A stretch of DNA of 64,000 nucleotides from Flavobacterium sp. Root420. Lineage in GTDB: Bacteria; Bacteroidota; Bacteroidia; Flavobacteriales; Flavobacteriaceae. The DNA lies in NCBI RefSeq assembly GCF_001427905.1, contig NZ_LMEF01000029.1:627303-691302 (forward strand), given 5' to 3'. Every line of letters begins with the position of its first letter. The first letter of the stretch is position 1. The translations under genes and the position numbers were made by a program. Below the pieces are notes generated by a model, which did no database searches, was not told where the DNA came from, and worked only from the letters and a program-made list of their open reading frames with translations. Shown here in pieces: positions 17,924 through 26,845 of this stretch.

Positions 17924-20900
17924 TTAAATTCCACTATTATTTCGATAGTGGTTCCTTCATCAATAGTACTCTTAATATTGATATTTCCTTTAATAATTAG
18001 AAGAAGTTCAATAATCATATGCAGCCCCAAATGATAATTTTTTACGATGGGGTTTTTGTAAAAATCATGATAATAAGCAATCAGTTCTTTACTCATACCT
18101 TTTCCATTATCCATAATTGTTAAGGTTAGCATATTATCCTGTGTAAAAGATACTAATTCTATTTTTCCATTTTTTGTATTCTTTATAGCATTATCAAGTA
18201 AATTATGAATGATAATAGACAAGGCTTTATTATTTGTTCGAATGAATAGATTTTGATCTGCATTGTTGACGATTATCGTATTTTCTGCGGCAGCAATTTT
18301 TCTGAAAATCTGAATTTTTTCTTCAATGAGATCATATAAGGAATAACTTTTATCTTCGAGTTTTTTCCCTTCGCTAAATATCGTTGAATATTTTATAAGG
18401 TTTTCAACATACTCATATAATTGATCTGAAGATAATTGTATCGTTTCTATTTGTCGTTTAAGTTTTTCATCCTGATTACTATTTATATTATCAGATAAGT
18501 GATTTATAGAGGATGTTAGAAATTTTAATGGACTTTTTATATCATGACTTATACTTTTTACCAAAGTCTCCTGCTGTTTGATCTCTTGTTTAAGATCTTT
18601 TTCTGTGGTTTTTAGTTTATTGACAGTTCTTGCCAGCTTTTTGGTTTTTTTTGCAATAATCTCCTGAAGCTCGATATTTTTCAATTCGATATAATACAAT
18701 CGTACATACCAGATAAAAATTAGAAATAGTAGTACTAATACATAACAAAGAATCTCAAACCAAACGGTTTGATGAAATTTGGCCGGAATTAATATGGTGA
18801 ATTTTTTATAGGCATACTTTCCATCAAAACCAGATAAGTTTCTTATTGTCAGCGTGTATTCTCCCGGAGGTAATGTAGTAAAAGATATTACATTATCTTC
18901 TCTTACTTTTTCCCAACGACTATTGGCTATTTTATCTAATCTCGCTTCAATGTTTATATTTTCCGGATTGCCATAATAGGGGTAAACTATTGAAAAGCTT
19001 ATTCTTTGAAAATTATCCTTCAGTACAATAGTATCTTTTGGATAAAAAACTTTCTGATCAACAAGCACTTTGTCAATAAAAAGTTCCTGACCGGGAAGCA
19101 ACGGAGTAATTTTGTAAGGATCAAAAAATACAAAACCATTCATCGAGGGTAAAGCGATTTGTTCATTTTTAAGAAAATTTCCACAAGGCTGGCACCCGCC
19201 GTTAAATTCATTGGTTAAAAAACCATCTGTCTTATTGTATTGATGGTAATATATAGATTGTTTTTTATTTTTGCTGTAATCTAATAATGCTTTTCTGGAC
19301 ATCTGAAAGAGACCCTTATTGGTAGGGATCCAGAAAAAACCATTTTTGTCTTCAATTATACAATGAGAGGAGTTAAGATAATTGTGTTGATCTTTAGGGA
19401 AAGTATGAAAAACCTTGTCTGAGTACAGGAAAAAACCTTTTTCATAAGTAGTAAGCCATATTTTTTTTCCACTATCAATAAAAACACCCCTAACATGTAT
19501 TTTTTTGGAGTTTTTTATAAAAAATAACTTCTTTTCCTCTTTTGTATATTTATAAAGACCTATTTCAGTTCCTAAATACAAGGTGTTATTATCATATTGC
19601 GCAATATGGTTGATGTTGTCTTCGAATACTGCGACAAGCGACAAAGCCCCTTCTTTAATACTGTATAATTTTGCCTTTTGAGATTCGTCTTTTGCCAGAC
19701 TGATCCAGATTGTATTGCTTTGATCCTTAAAGATGGCTTTTGTATATTGTTTAAATTTATAGGTATTATATTTTTTATAATTGGCTTTCTTTAAATAACA
19801 ATAAACATTAAAAGCCCTGCCGATCCATAAATTCTCATCAGTATCTTTTGCAATTGTGATGTGTTCGTTTAAGTAGGTAGATTTAACAAAGGACAGGCTA
19901 TCGATAACTTTTTTATTAGTAAATATCAGCCCTTCAGCTGTAACAAGGGTATTATCATTGGCAGCTATTGATCCATAATAAATTTCCGCTGATTTGTGGA
20001 AATCCTTTTTTACAGTATTGAAATCGGGAAAAGTGATGATGCATAGTCCATTTGTATAACTTCCTAAATATAGTTTTTGGTTTTTGCTGTCATAAAGAAG
20101 AGAAACGATATTGCCCCTTTCGAACTCTTTGAAGCTCACAATTGGTATAAAGGATAAGCGATCTGCAGCTGTTGTTAGAAGATAAATATTGTTTTTGGAG
20201 TAAATAAATACCTGGCTGGCATTAACATTCCAGTAGAGTTTGTATTTGGTCTCCAGAAACGAAGAGTGAAGCGTTGTCGGGAATTTTCCCTGCTCTGAAA
20301 AACAATCGTAGTTACCGTTTTCTTTGAGATAAAATAACGTGTTTTTAATGATAAAAAACTTAAACACACTTTCGCTTTTGTAGTTTATTTTATAAATACG
20401 CTGCAGTTTAGCATTACACAATTCTATTTTTTTGGTATCTATAAAAAAAATATTTCCGCTGGAAGTTCTAATATAATAAGGCTCATGCGGGTTTATGGTG
20501 TTGTTGGAAGGAAGCCCGTCATGATAGTAAAAACGTTGGCCATTTCTGGTAATATTATAGGCAGGCCCTGCCTTTTTGATAAGCTGTATCTTTCTCTGAT
20601 TAATAAGAATAAGTTCTTTTTTATCAGTATTATAACAGAACAAACTATCTTTTTGTACGTTGCCTAAAATCTCAGTAAAACGACATTGTTTTAAGTCTGT
20701 ATTAGAAGAATTAAAAGTAAGGAATGTGTTACCGTCATAACGAACCAGTCCATTTTCGGTTGTCATCCAGATAAAATTGTATTTATCCTGTGCAATTGCT
20801 TTTACACTACTTTGGGGTAATTCATTATTGTCTGCCGTATACCATCTTGCTGTATAGTTTTCCTGACAATTTACTTTAATTGAAGTTAGCAATACTACAA

Positions 20901-20943
20901 GGAAGCAATAACGAAATGATGAAAACAACGTCATTTTTGACAT
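17920..20943 (-). CDS. propeller-type periplasmic sensor histidine kinase (Reg_prop, Y_Y_Y)
   Basis: I start at the ATG at 20943; the frame extends 18 bases further only to a GTG. A TATGTTTG -7 box at 20972-20979 on the minus strand also leaves room only for the ATG. The protein has about 1007 residues: a signal peptide or anchor (to about 27), a large two-component-regulator propeller region (about 30-650; motifs such as FIWMTTENGLVRYDG and GFFWIPTNKGLF), a Y_Y_Y domain (about 680-745), one membrane segment (about 753-775) and a coiled coil. HisKA has SHDIKSPLK with H near 800, and the ATPase domain has NLLDNAIKNT and DNGKGM. There is no receiver and no HTH, so it needs a separate regulator. 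The convergent LuxR-type gene fits. Confidence 0.93.
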   Translation of the reverse strand: MSKMTLFSSFRYCFLVVLLTSIKVNCQENYTARWYTADNNELPQSSVKAIAQDKYNFIWMTTENGLVRYDGNTFLTFNSSNTDLKQCRFTEILGNVQKDSLFCYNTDKKELILINQRKIQLIKKAGPAYNITRNGQRFYYHDGLPSNNTINPHEPYYIRTSSGNIFFIDTKKIELCNAKLQRIYKINYKSESVFKFFIIKNTLFYLKENGNYDCFSEQGKFPTTLHSSFLETKYKLYWNVNASQVFIYSKNNIYLLTTAADRLSFIPIVSFKEFERGNIVSLLYDSKNQKLYLGSYTNGLCIITFPDFNTVKKDFHKSAEIYYGSIAANDNTLVTAEGLIFTNKKVIDSLSFVKSTYLNEHITIAKDTDENLWIGRAFNVYCYLKKANYKKYNTYKFKQYTKAIFKDQSNTIWISLAKDESQKAKLYSIKEGALSLVAVFEDNINHIAQYDNNTLYLGTEIGLYKYTKEEKKLFFIKNSKKIHVRGVFIDSGKKIWLTTYEKGFFLYSDKVFHTFPKDQHNYLNSSHCIIEDKNGFFWIPTNKGLFQMSRKALLDYSKNKKQSIYYHQYNKTDGFLTNEFNGGCQPCGNFLKNEQIALPSMNGFVFFDPYKITPLLPGQELFIDKVLVDQKVFYPKDTIVLKDNFQRISFSIVYPYYGNPENINIEARLDKIANSRWEKVREDNVISFTTLPPGEYTLTIRNLSGFDGKYAYKKFTILIPAKFHQTVWFEILCYVLVLLFLIFIWYVRLYYIELKNIELQEIIAKKTKKLARTVNKLKTTEKDLKQEIKQQETLVKSISHDIKSPLKFLTSSINHLSDNINSNQDEKLKRQIETIQLSSDQLYEYVENLIKYSTIFSEGKKLEDKSYSLYDLIEEKIQIFRKIAAAENTIIVNNADQNLFIRTNNKALSIIIHNLLDNAIKNTKNGKIELVSFTQDNMLTLTIMDNGKGMSKELIAYYHDFYKNPIVKNYHLGLHMIIELLLIIKGNINIKSTIDEGTTIEIIVEFN

Positions 20944-21137
20944 CGGACTGATTTTAGGCACACAAACTTAACAAACATAATTCATAATTTTTGATTTGTA
21001 GTTTTAAATCTACAAAGTTGTAGGTTTATTGGTACAAGTTATCGTAATTTCACAATGTTCGATACAGGTATATTTGTTTAAAACGTAGTCTTAAAACTTT
21101 TGCATTAAAAAAGAAAGATGAATAAAAATTAGAGATT

Positions 21138-21680
21138 ATGAAAATAGGTATTATAGGAGTCTGTAATATAACTTTAGATTTTGCTGACAGAGCGGCCAAA
21201 TCAGGACATGAAGTGCTGATTAGTCATAATCGTTGCAACCAAAGTTTGAAGCCTATTATTGAAAGAATGGGAAATAAGGTAAAATTGGTTACCAAAGAGA
21301 AAGCAGTAAAAGCCAGTATGATCATATTGTTTATTCCTCGTCAGGACCTTAAAGCTTTTTTTGATGATTTGCCTGATATGTCAGAAAAGATATTACTTCA
21401 TACAAACAATCCTCTTTTTAGTCTGGATTATCTGGAATCTGCTAAGTATACCAAATCTTCCAGCGAAATTATAGCTTCTCTGTTACCAGCTGCTCATGTG
21501 GTTAAAATATTCAATATTTTACAACCGGGAATAATCTTGTCAGGATCTCAAAATCAGACCGGAAATGAAATATTTTATACCGGAACAAATACAAAGGCAA
21601 AAAATAAGGTAAAAAGTTTTTTAAAAACTATAAATTTTTCAGGTTGCGATCTTGAAGAGTATCACTTAAGCCGATGCTAA
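21138..21680 (+). CDS. NADP-binding reductase-like protein (F420-dependent reductase/NPD family)
   Basis: The 180-residue protein begins with the dinucleotide-binding motif MKIGIIGVCNITLDFADRAA, a slightly altered GxGxxG (GVCNIT in place of the glycine run). A DUF/NPD-type Rossmann core follows, with DDLPDMSEKILLHTNNP and the HVVKIFNIL segment seen in coenzyme F420-dependent NADP reductase relatives. Bacteroidetes normally lack F420, so a different NAD(P)-linked reaction is more likely. The weakened glycine motif raises doubt about nucleotide affinity. It stands alone, between the propeller kinase (divergent) and katG, and no partner is evident. Confidence 0.75.
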   Translation: MKIGIIGVCNITLDFADRAAKSGHEVLISHNRCNQSLKPIIERMGNKVKLVTKEKAVKASMIILFIPRQDLKAFFDDLPDMSEKILLHTNNPLFSLDYLESAKYTKSSSEIIASLLPAAHVVKIFNILQPGIILSGSQNQTGNEIFYTGTNTKAKNKVKSFLKTINFSGCDLEEYHLSRC

Positions 21681-21706
21681 AATTGTAAATAGTACGGTTA
21701 AAAAAA

Positions 21707-21772
21707 ATGTACTTCCAGGTTATCCTCTGTAAATATCAGCATGAAAAAAACACATTCAACAAGGAAGTACAT
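21707..21772. repeat. inverted-repeat element, family TGTACTYCC, copy 1
   Basis: ATGTACTTCC (21707-21716) pairs perfectly with GGAAGTACAT (21763-21772) across a 46-base interior. A second element with TGTACTCCC/GGGAGTACA arms is at 29232-29320, and both are preceded by TTAAAAAAA. It lies between the reductase-like gene and katG in a 423-bp spacer. Confidence 0.55.
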
Positions 21773-21974
21773 AATTTGATTATAATTTTCCGATAATTAT
21801 ATTTTCAAATATAGAAACCTTATAAAACGTAAGTTTATAAAATTAAAATTTGCACTTATATAATTATCACTTTTCCTTCCTTTCAATTCTAATAAATAAT
21901 GGCTACAAAAGGAATGTAAACTTTTGATTTACCTCATTTTACCCCAAGATATTAAATAGTATTTCCTTATAGCA

Positions 21975-21989
21975 ATAGATTTTATCTAT
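21975..21989. promoter_or_regulatory. candidate OxyR half-site upstream of katG
   Basis: ATAGATTTTATCTAT matches the OxyR module ATAGnTnnnAnCTAT at every fixed position. It is about 115 bases before the katG start. The second module at the usual spacing is only weakly matched, so this is a candidate only. Confidence 0.4.
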
Positions 21990-22103
21990 CAAAGTAGATT
22001 AATTTAATATGCATCTTTCGTTTAACTCTTTTATATTGTTTGTAAATTAGTCTGATCATAAATTAATTAGACAAATAATAAAAACAAAAAATAAATTGTA
22101 ATC

Positions 22104-24377
22104 ATGGAAGACCACTCAAATGACATCAGTAAATGCCCTTTTCATAATGGCAGTATGGACAATGTAGCAGCTACAGGCACAAAAAATCGTGACTGGTGGC
22201 CCAATCAATTAAAAGTAAATATTCTGCGACAACATTCTCCATTATCAGACCCAATGGGAGGGAATTTTAATTATGCAGAAGCTTTTAAAAGCCTTGATCT
22301 TGAAGCTCTAAAAAAAGATTTACATGACCTAATGACTGATTCACAAGAATGGTGGCCGGCAGATTTTGGTCATTATGGAGGTCTTTTCATCCGAATGGCA
22401 TGGCACAGTGCAGGAACCTATCGTGTAGAGGATGGTCGTGGTGGAGCAGGTGCCGGACAACAGCGTTTTGCCCCTTTAAACAGTTGGCCTGACAATGTAA
22501 GTCTTGATAAGGCACGTAGGCTATTATGGCCAATAAAGCAGAAATATGGAAGAAAAATTTCCTGGGCCGATTTGATGATTCTAACAGGAAATATTGCTTT
22601 GGAATCGATGGGTTTTAAAACTTTTGGTTTTGCCGGAGGAAGAGCAGATGTTTGGGAACCGGACGAAGCCGTTTACTGGGGATCAGAAACTACATGGTTA
22701 GGTGGAGATGAACGTTACAAAGATGGTTCTGAAGGAGTGCCGAAAGAGCATGGAGTTGTATCGTCAGATGATGATGCCAGTGGACATGTACATTCCAGAA
22801 ATCTGGAGAAACCGCTTGCTGCAGTACAAATGGGACTTATATACGTAAACCCTGAAGGACCAGATGGAAATCCGGACCCTATTTTAGCGGCGAAAGATAT
22901 TAGAGATACTTTTGGGCGTATGGCAATGAATGACGAAGAAACAGTGGCATTAATTGCTGGTGGACATACCTTTGGAAAAACGCATGGAGCTGCTTCTTCT
23001 GATCATGTGGCAGAAGAACCTGAAGCAGCAGATTTAGCATTACAGGGTTTTGGATGGAAAAATAGTTTTGGTTCTGGTAAAGGTGCTGATGCCATTACGA
23101 GTGGACTTGAAGTGACCTGGACAACAACACCAACACAATGGAGTAATAACTTTTTCGAAAACTTATTTGGGTTTGAATGGGAATTATCTAAAAGCCCTGC
23201 AGGTGCGCACCAATGGGTAGCTAAAAATGCAGAACCTATTATTCCGGACGCATTTGACTCTTCTAAAAAGCATTTGCCAACCATGCTTACTACCGATTTA
23301 TCACTGCGATTGGATCCTGAGTATGAAAAAATATCAAGACGTTTTCTTGAAAATCCGGATCAGTTTGCAGATGCTTTTGCTCGTGCCTGGTATAAACTGA
23401 CACATCGTGATATGGGACCAATTTCACGTTATTTAGGACCTGATGTTCCTCAGGAAGAATTATTGTGGCAGGATCCTATTCCGGCATTAAATCATGGATT
23501 AATCGATCAGAACGATATAGAACAATTAAAAGTAAAAATTCTTAATTCAGGATTAAGCATTTCTCAATTAGTGGGAACAGCCTGGGCTTCGGCTTCTACT
23601 TTTAGAGGATCAGATAAACGTGGAGGTGCCAATGGCGCACGTATCAGACTGGCTCCACAAAAAGACTGGCCTGTAAATAATCCTGCACAACTTAAGGTAG
23701 TTATAGATAAACTGGAAAGTATTCAGGAAGACTTTAATGCAGCACAAGGAGACGGAAAAAGAGTTTCATTAGCAGATTTAATTGTTTTGGCTGGTTGTGC
23801 AGGAGTTGAAAAAGCAGCTGCAGCTGCCGGAAGTTCAGTTAATGTACCTTTTTACCAAGGACGAATGGATGCAACCGCAGAGCAAACTGATGTGGAGTCT
23901 GTTGGATATTTAGAACCAAAAGCAGATGGTTTCCGTAATTACAGAAGAACAAAATCAGCAGTGGCAACTGAAGAATTACTAATTGATAAAGCACATTTAT
24001 TAACGCTTACAGCACCAGAATTGACAGTGCTTTTAGGAGGATTACGTGTATTGGATATTAATACTGATGGTTCTAAAAACGGAGTATTTACACACCGTCC
24101 GGGTCAGCTTACTAATGATTTCTTTGTAAACCTGCTTGACATGAATACACAGTGGCAAGCTGTTTCTAACGATAAGGAGCTTTATGCAGGAAACGATCGT
24201 AAAACAGGGCAGCCAAAATGGATAGGAACACGTGCCGATTTGGTTTTTGGATCTAATTCAGAATTAAGAGCTGTTGCAGAAGTGTATGCAAGTAGCGATG
24301 CACAGGAAAAATTTGTGAAAGATTTTGTTGCAACATGGAATAAAGTCATGAATCTGGATCGATTTGATCTTGCTTAA
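22104..24377 (+). CDS. katG: catalase-peroxidase
   Basis: The 757-residue protein has both peroxidase-like domains of KatG. The distal site RMAWHSAG gives R97, W100 and H101. The proximal haem ligand is H288 in GGHTFGKTHG. The Met-Tyr-Trp crosslink residues are W100, Y247 (GLIYVNPEGP) and M273 (RMAMNDEE), so catalase activity should be intact. Between the distal and proximal sites there is an acidic loop (about 210-238, DGSEGVPKEHG and SSDDDASGH) that is longer than in the E. coli and mycobacterial enzymes. It removes hydrogen peroxide in the cytoplasm; no signal peptide is present. A candidate OxyR half-site lies upstream and a strong terminator follows. It is a single-gene unit at the head of a stress-related region. 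Confidence 0.97.
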   Translation: MEDHSNDISKCPFHNGSMDNVAATGTKNRDWWPNQLKVNILRQHSPLSDPMGGNFNYAEAFKSLDLEALKKDLHDLMTDSQEWWPADFGHYGGLFIRMAWHSAGTYRVEDGRGGAGAGQQRFAPLNSWPDNVSLDKARRLLWPIKQKYGRKISWADLMILTGNIALESMGFKTFGFAGGRADVWEPDEAVYWGSETTWLGGDERYKDGSEGVPKEHGVVSSDDDASGHVHSRNLEKPLAAVQMGLIYVNPEGPDGNPDPILAAKDIRDTFGRMAMNDEETVALIAGGHTFGKTHGAASSDHVAEEPEAADLALQGFGWKNSFGSGKGADAITSGLEVTWTTTPTQWSNNFFENLFGFEWELSKSPAGAHQWVAKNAEPIIPDAFDSSKKHLPTMLTTDLSLRLDPEYEKISRRFLENPDQFADAFARAWYKLTHRDMGPISRYLGPDVPQEELLWQDPIPALNHGLIDQNDIEQLKVKILNSGLSISQLVGTAWASASTFRGSDKRGGANGARIRLAPQKDWPVNNPAQLKVVIDKLESIQEDFNAAQGDGKRVSLADLIVLAGCAGVEKAAAAAGSSVNVPFYQGRMDATAEQTDVESVGYLEPKADGFRNYRRTKSAVATEELLIDKAHLLTLTAPELTVLLGGLRVLDINTDGSKNGVFTHRPGQLTNDFFVNLLDMNTQWQAVSNDKELYAGNDRKTGQPKWIGTRADLVFGSNSELRAVAEVYASSDAQEKFVKDFVATWNKVMNLDRFDLA

Positions 24378-24401
24378 GTAAGACAAAATAAATAGCTAAA
24401 G

Positions 24402-24427
24402 GGTGCCGGTAATTCGGCGCCTTTTTT
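24402..24427 (+). terminator. katG terminator
   Basis: GGTGCCG pairs with CGGCGCC (one G-T pair) around GTAATT, followed by six T, 25 bases after the katG stop. Confidence 0.88.
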
Positions 24428-24447
24428 ATTGACCCAAATTAAAATAC

Positions 24448-24474
24448 AAAAAGTCGTCGCTGAGACGGCTTTTT
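24448..24474. terminator. bidirectional terminator between katG and the convergent gene
   Basis: An 11-bp stem starting with AAAAAG and ending with CTTTTT has a 5-base loop GCTGA, so a T-run follows the stem on both strands. It can end the minus-strand gene at 24513. Confidence 0.85.
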
Positions 24475-24512
24475 GATTTATTATTTTTTCTGTTTTTATT
24501 TCTCTGAAGCAT

Positions 24513-24809
24513 TTATTCCTCATCATCATCCGGTTCTGCTTTATTGGCGCTGTATTCGTCTAAAGTTCTTCGGTCCGGATCATTTTTATCACTTAAATCT
24601 CTTTCAGCATCTATTGTTCGATTACTTTTTTTTTGAAGATTAATATCATCATTGTCATCTAGGTGATTGTTTGAATTATCATTGTTGTATGGCTCTCTGC
24701 TCTGATAGTTATTTTGATACTGATTAATTGCCGGATCTTTGTTTTCCATTGTTTCAGAATTAATAGCTTCATTATCAGATCTGCTGTTTCTGTGGTTTGA
24801 CGTATTCAT
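24513..24809 (-). CDS. acidic, asparagine-rich disordered protein
   Basis: The 98-residue protein is strongly hydrophilic, with many Asn, Asp, Glu and Ser and almost no aromatic or aliphatic core. It runs MNTSNHRNSRSDNEAINSE and ends EPDDDEE. No signal peptide or fold is apparent, so it is probably intrinsically disordered and cytoplasmic. A terminator follows. A second acidic disordered protein lies at 25610-25966 in the same orientation, suggesting a related pair. Its position between katG and DUF202/DUF892 genes suggests a stress or desiccation setting, which is inference from neighbours. No family is recognised. Confidence 0.7.
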   Translation of the reverse strand: MNTSNHRNSRSDNEAINSETMENKDPAINQYQNNYQSREPYNNDNSNNHLDDNDDINLQKKSNRTIDAERDLSDKNDPDRRTLDEYSANKAEPDDDEE

Positions 24810-25107
24810 AATAATTAATTTAATAGTTAATAATACAAAAGTTAATAATACAAATCTACCAACTAGAAAAAAAAACGAGTTATAGGTTTTTATTCTATAA
24901 TTATATTATTATCAGATACTTGGTTTTAATGTCTCCAGCTGAACTATTTTCTTTTCATTTTGTTCTCTGGTGTAATCTTCGTCAAAAAATATACTTATGG
25001 ATATTTTACAATCTTCAAAAGAAATTTTAGAAGATTTTGATTATCCTTTTTTATTTATTTGATATAAATTTATTTCTCTCCAATTAGTATCATTTAAATT
25101 GAAAACT

Positions 25108-25545
25108 ATGAAAATACCTAAAGAAATAATTAACGGTTTTTATATCTTTCTGGGAATTGCCATTTTCTTCCTGTTAATGGAAGTTTTAAATCTTTCTCAC
25201 TTATTTTATCTGCGTGTGCTAAATGTACTTTTCATTTTTTATGGTGTAAACAGGACCTTAAAAATGAATCTTGTAGAAGGCAAAAATACTTTTCTTCCAA
25301 ATGCAATATCAGCTATGATAACTTCTTTTACCGGGGTTGTACTTAGTATTATTGCATTACTTATTTATAGTTATGCCAGAGGTGGCGATGCATATGTAAA
25401 ATCACTGTCTGAAGCTTTTATGTTTGGTGGCGATCCTTCAGTACCTACTTATGTACTTTGTCTTCTTTTTGAAGGATCTGCTTCTTGTGTAATTGTCACT
25501 TTATTATTAATGCTATTATGGAATAATAAATACAAAGCCGATTAG
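25108..25545 (+). CDS. small integral membrane protein of unknown function
   Basis: I use the ATG at 25108, since the frame upstream begins with a TTG only. The 145-residue protein has four likely membrane segments: about 8-27, 31-50, 65-87 and 115-137, with a conserved-looking loop ARGGDAYVKSLSEAF. The topology recalls the DUF4199-type Bacteroidetes membrane proteins, but I cannot assign it with confidence. It is a single-gene unit between two minus-strand acidic-protein genes and ends at a bidirectional terminator. No catalytic motif is visible. Confidence 0.72.
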   Translation: MKIPKEIINGFYIFLGIAIFFLLMEVLNLSHLFYLRVLNVLFIFYGVNRTLKMNLVEGKNTFLPNAISAMITSFTGVVLSIIALLIYSYARGGDAYVKSLSEAFMFGGDPSVPTYVLCLLFEGSASCVIVTLLLMLLWNNKYKAD

Positions 25546-25576
25546 ATTACTGTAAAGAATTAAAAATATAAACCCA

Positions 25577-25605
25577 AAAACCGCTTATGCGATTAAAGCG
25601 GTTTT
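25577..25605. terminator. bidirectional terminator between convergent genes
   Basis: AAAACCGCTT pairs perfectly with AAGCGGTTTT (10 bp) around ATGCGATTA. It serves the membrane-protein gene on the plus strand and the acidic-protein gene ending at 25610 on the minus strand. Confidence 0.85.
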
Positions 25606-25609
25606 GAGT

Positions 25610-25966
25610 TTAAAACTTCCTTTGATGATTTACCGGATCTATTTCTTCACGATCCTGATTTATTTCATCTTGTAAAGAGAGATCGGCATCTTTATAAAGA
25701 TCACCTGATTGATCTGTTTCTTCTAAATCATCGTCGTCATCAATATCATCATAATCCTCTTCATCGTTACGAGATTCATCGTCAATAGCATCAACATCTT
25801 CTTCGTCATTACCATTATTATCAATATCGTTAAATTGTCGATTTAGATTCTGATTTTCATCATCAATTACCCCATCATCTAAGGCAGCATTTCTATCATC
25901 GTCTAAATATTCGTCTTGAAAATTCGGTTCATCGCGTCCGAATTTTTCTTTTTCATCTATATTCAT
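25610..25966 (-). CDS. highly acidic disordered protein
   Basis: The 118-residue protein is about 40 percent Asp and Glu, with runs such as DDIDDDDDLEETD, and has no hydrophobic core, signal peptide or recognisable domain. It is very likely unfolded and strongly negative. It resembles the neighbouring 98-residue acidic protein in style (opening residues, Asn/Asp content, orientation) but not in clear alignment. Such proteins in flavobacteria have no established role; ion or protein buffering during stress is a guess. The stop lies directly at a bidirectional terminator. Confidence 0.72.
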   Translation of the reverse strand: MNIDEKEKFGRDEPNFQDEYLDDDRNAALDDGVIDDENQNLNRQFNDIDNNGNDEEDVDAIDDESRNDEEDYDDIDDDDDLEETDQSGDLYKDADLSLQDEINQDREEIDPVNHQRKF

Positions 25967-26082
25967 AATGGTTAATTTTAGATTTATAATAGTGCTAAAA
26001 TACAGGTACTCAAAATCAAAATTTTATAAAACACAACGCTGGTAATTACATAATTTACAGGTTTTTAAAAAGCGTTTGTCCA

Positions 26083-26478
26083 TTATTCCAAGGAAGGAAA
26101 AGGATACGCAGCCATAATTAAATAAGCAATTATGATGATACTCATTACAAAAATGACAACAGTTAAAAGGGTTAATAGTAAGGTAGAATACAAATATTCA
26201 CCCTTTTGAAGAAGTTTATGTGTTTGCTTGTATTTCCAATAGGATAATAAAATAGTAAGGGCACCGGTCAAAACTAAAGCAATTCCAAGAAATATGGTAA
26301 AACCATTTTTAGGAATATTAGCTTCGTGAAAAAAAGTGGCAGGCAATTGATTGACAAACAATGAAAACTTGACAATTACGAATCCAAATACCATAATTCC
26401 GATACCAGTTCGTACCCAGGACAAAAATGTCCTTTCATTTGACATATGTTCATTGATCATTTTTTTATTTTTCTCCAT
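26083..26478 (-). CDS. DUF202 (YidH-like) membrane protein
   Basis: I take the ATG at 26478 (MEKNKKMINEHM) rather than an in-frame upstream start, because DUF202 proteins begin just before the NERTFLSWVRTGIG signature seen here at about residues 14-28. Three membrane segments follow (about 28-48, 62-85 and 100-125), as usual for the family. The role of DUF202 is not settled; it appears beside stress and transport genes in many bacteria. The 131-residue length is normal. The minus-strand gene stands alone, followed by the acidic-protein gene about 115 bases away. Confidence 0.85.
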   Translation of the reverse strand: MEKNKKMINEHMSNERTFLSWVRTGIGIMVFGFVIVKFSLFVNQLPATFFHEANIPKNGFTIFLGIALVLTGALTILLSYWKYKQTHKLLQKGEYLYSTLLLTLLTVVIFVMSIIIIAYLIMAAYPFPSLE

Positions 26479-26845
26479 TTTGTTATTGTTAATAATTATC
26501 AACTTCTTTTGAGCTATTGCCTTCCACCCAATTCATTGACTCTTTAAAAAGATCTTTTTTTAACCCTTTAAATTCTCCGGGAACCATAACTAAAACCATA
26601 TTTTGGATTATGGGATGAATAATTTTACCATAATGTTAGTTGTATAAAAGGTTACTATCAAAGTTATAACGACATATTTTATTTTATTTATAGAATTGTA
26701 TTTCACATTTATACAATATCTATATCAAAAAAACTGAGTTGAAAAGGAGTGTGCTAATTTTATAAAACCCAATTATAATTTTGTAAATAACTGATAGTGT
26801 GTGAAGTATATTTTTGACAAGTATAAATTAATTAAAAAAAATATT
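26479..26845. other. divergent spacer with a -7 box for the DUF892 gene
   Basis: This 367-base AT-rich gap lies between the divergent DUF202 and DUF892 genes. A TAATTTTG box (26776-26783) lies 63 bases before the DUF892 ATG, but I see no TTG at the standard distance. No coding frame or strong palindrome is present. Confidence 0.45.
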
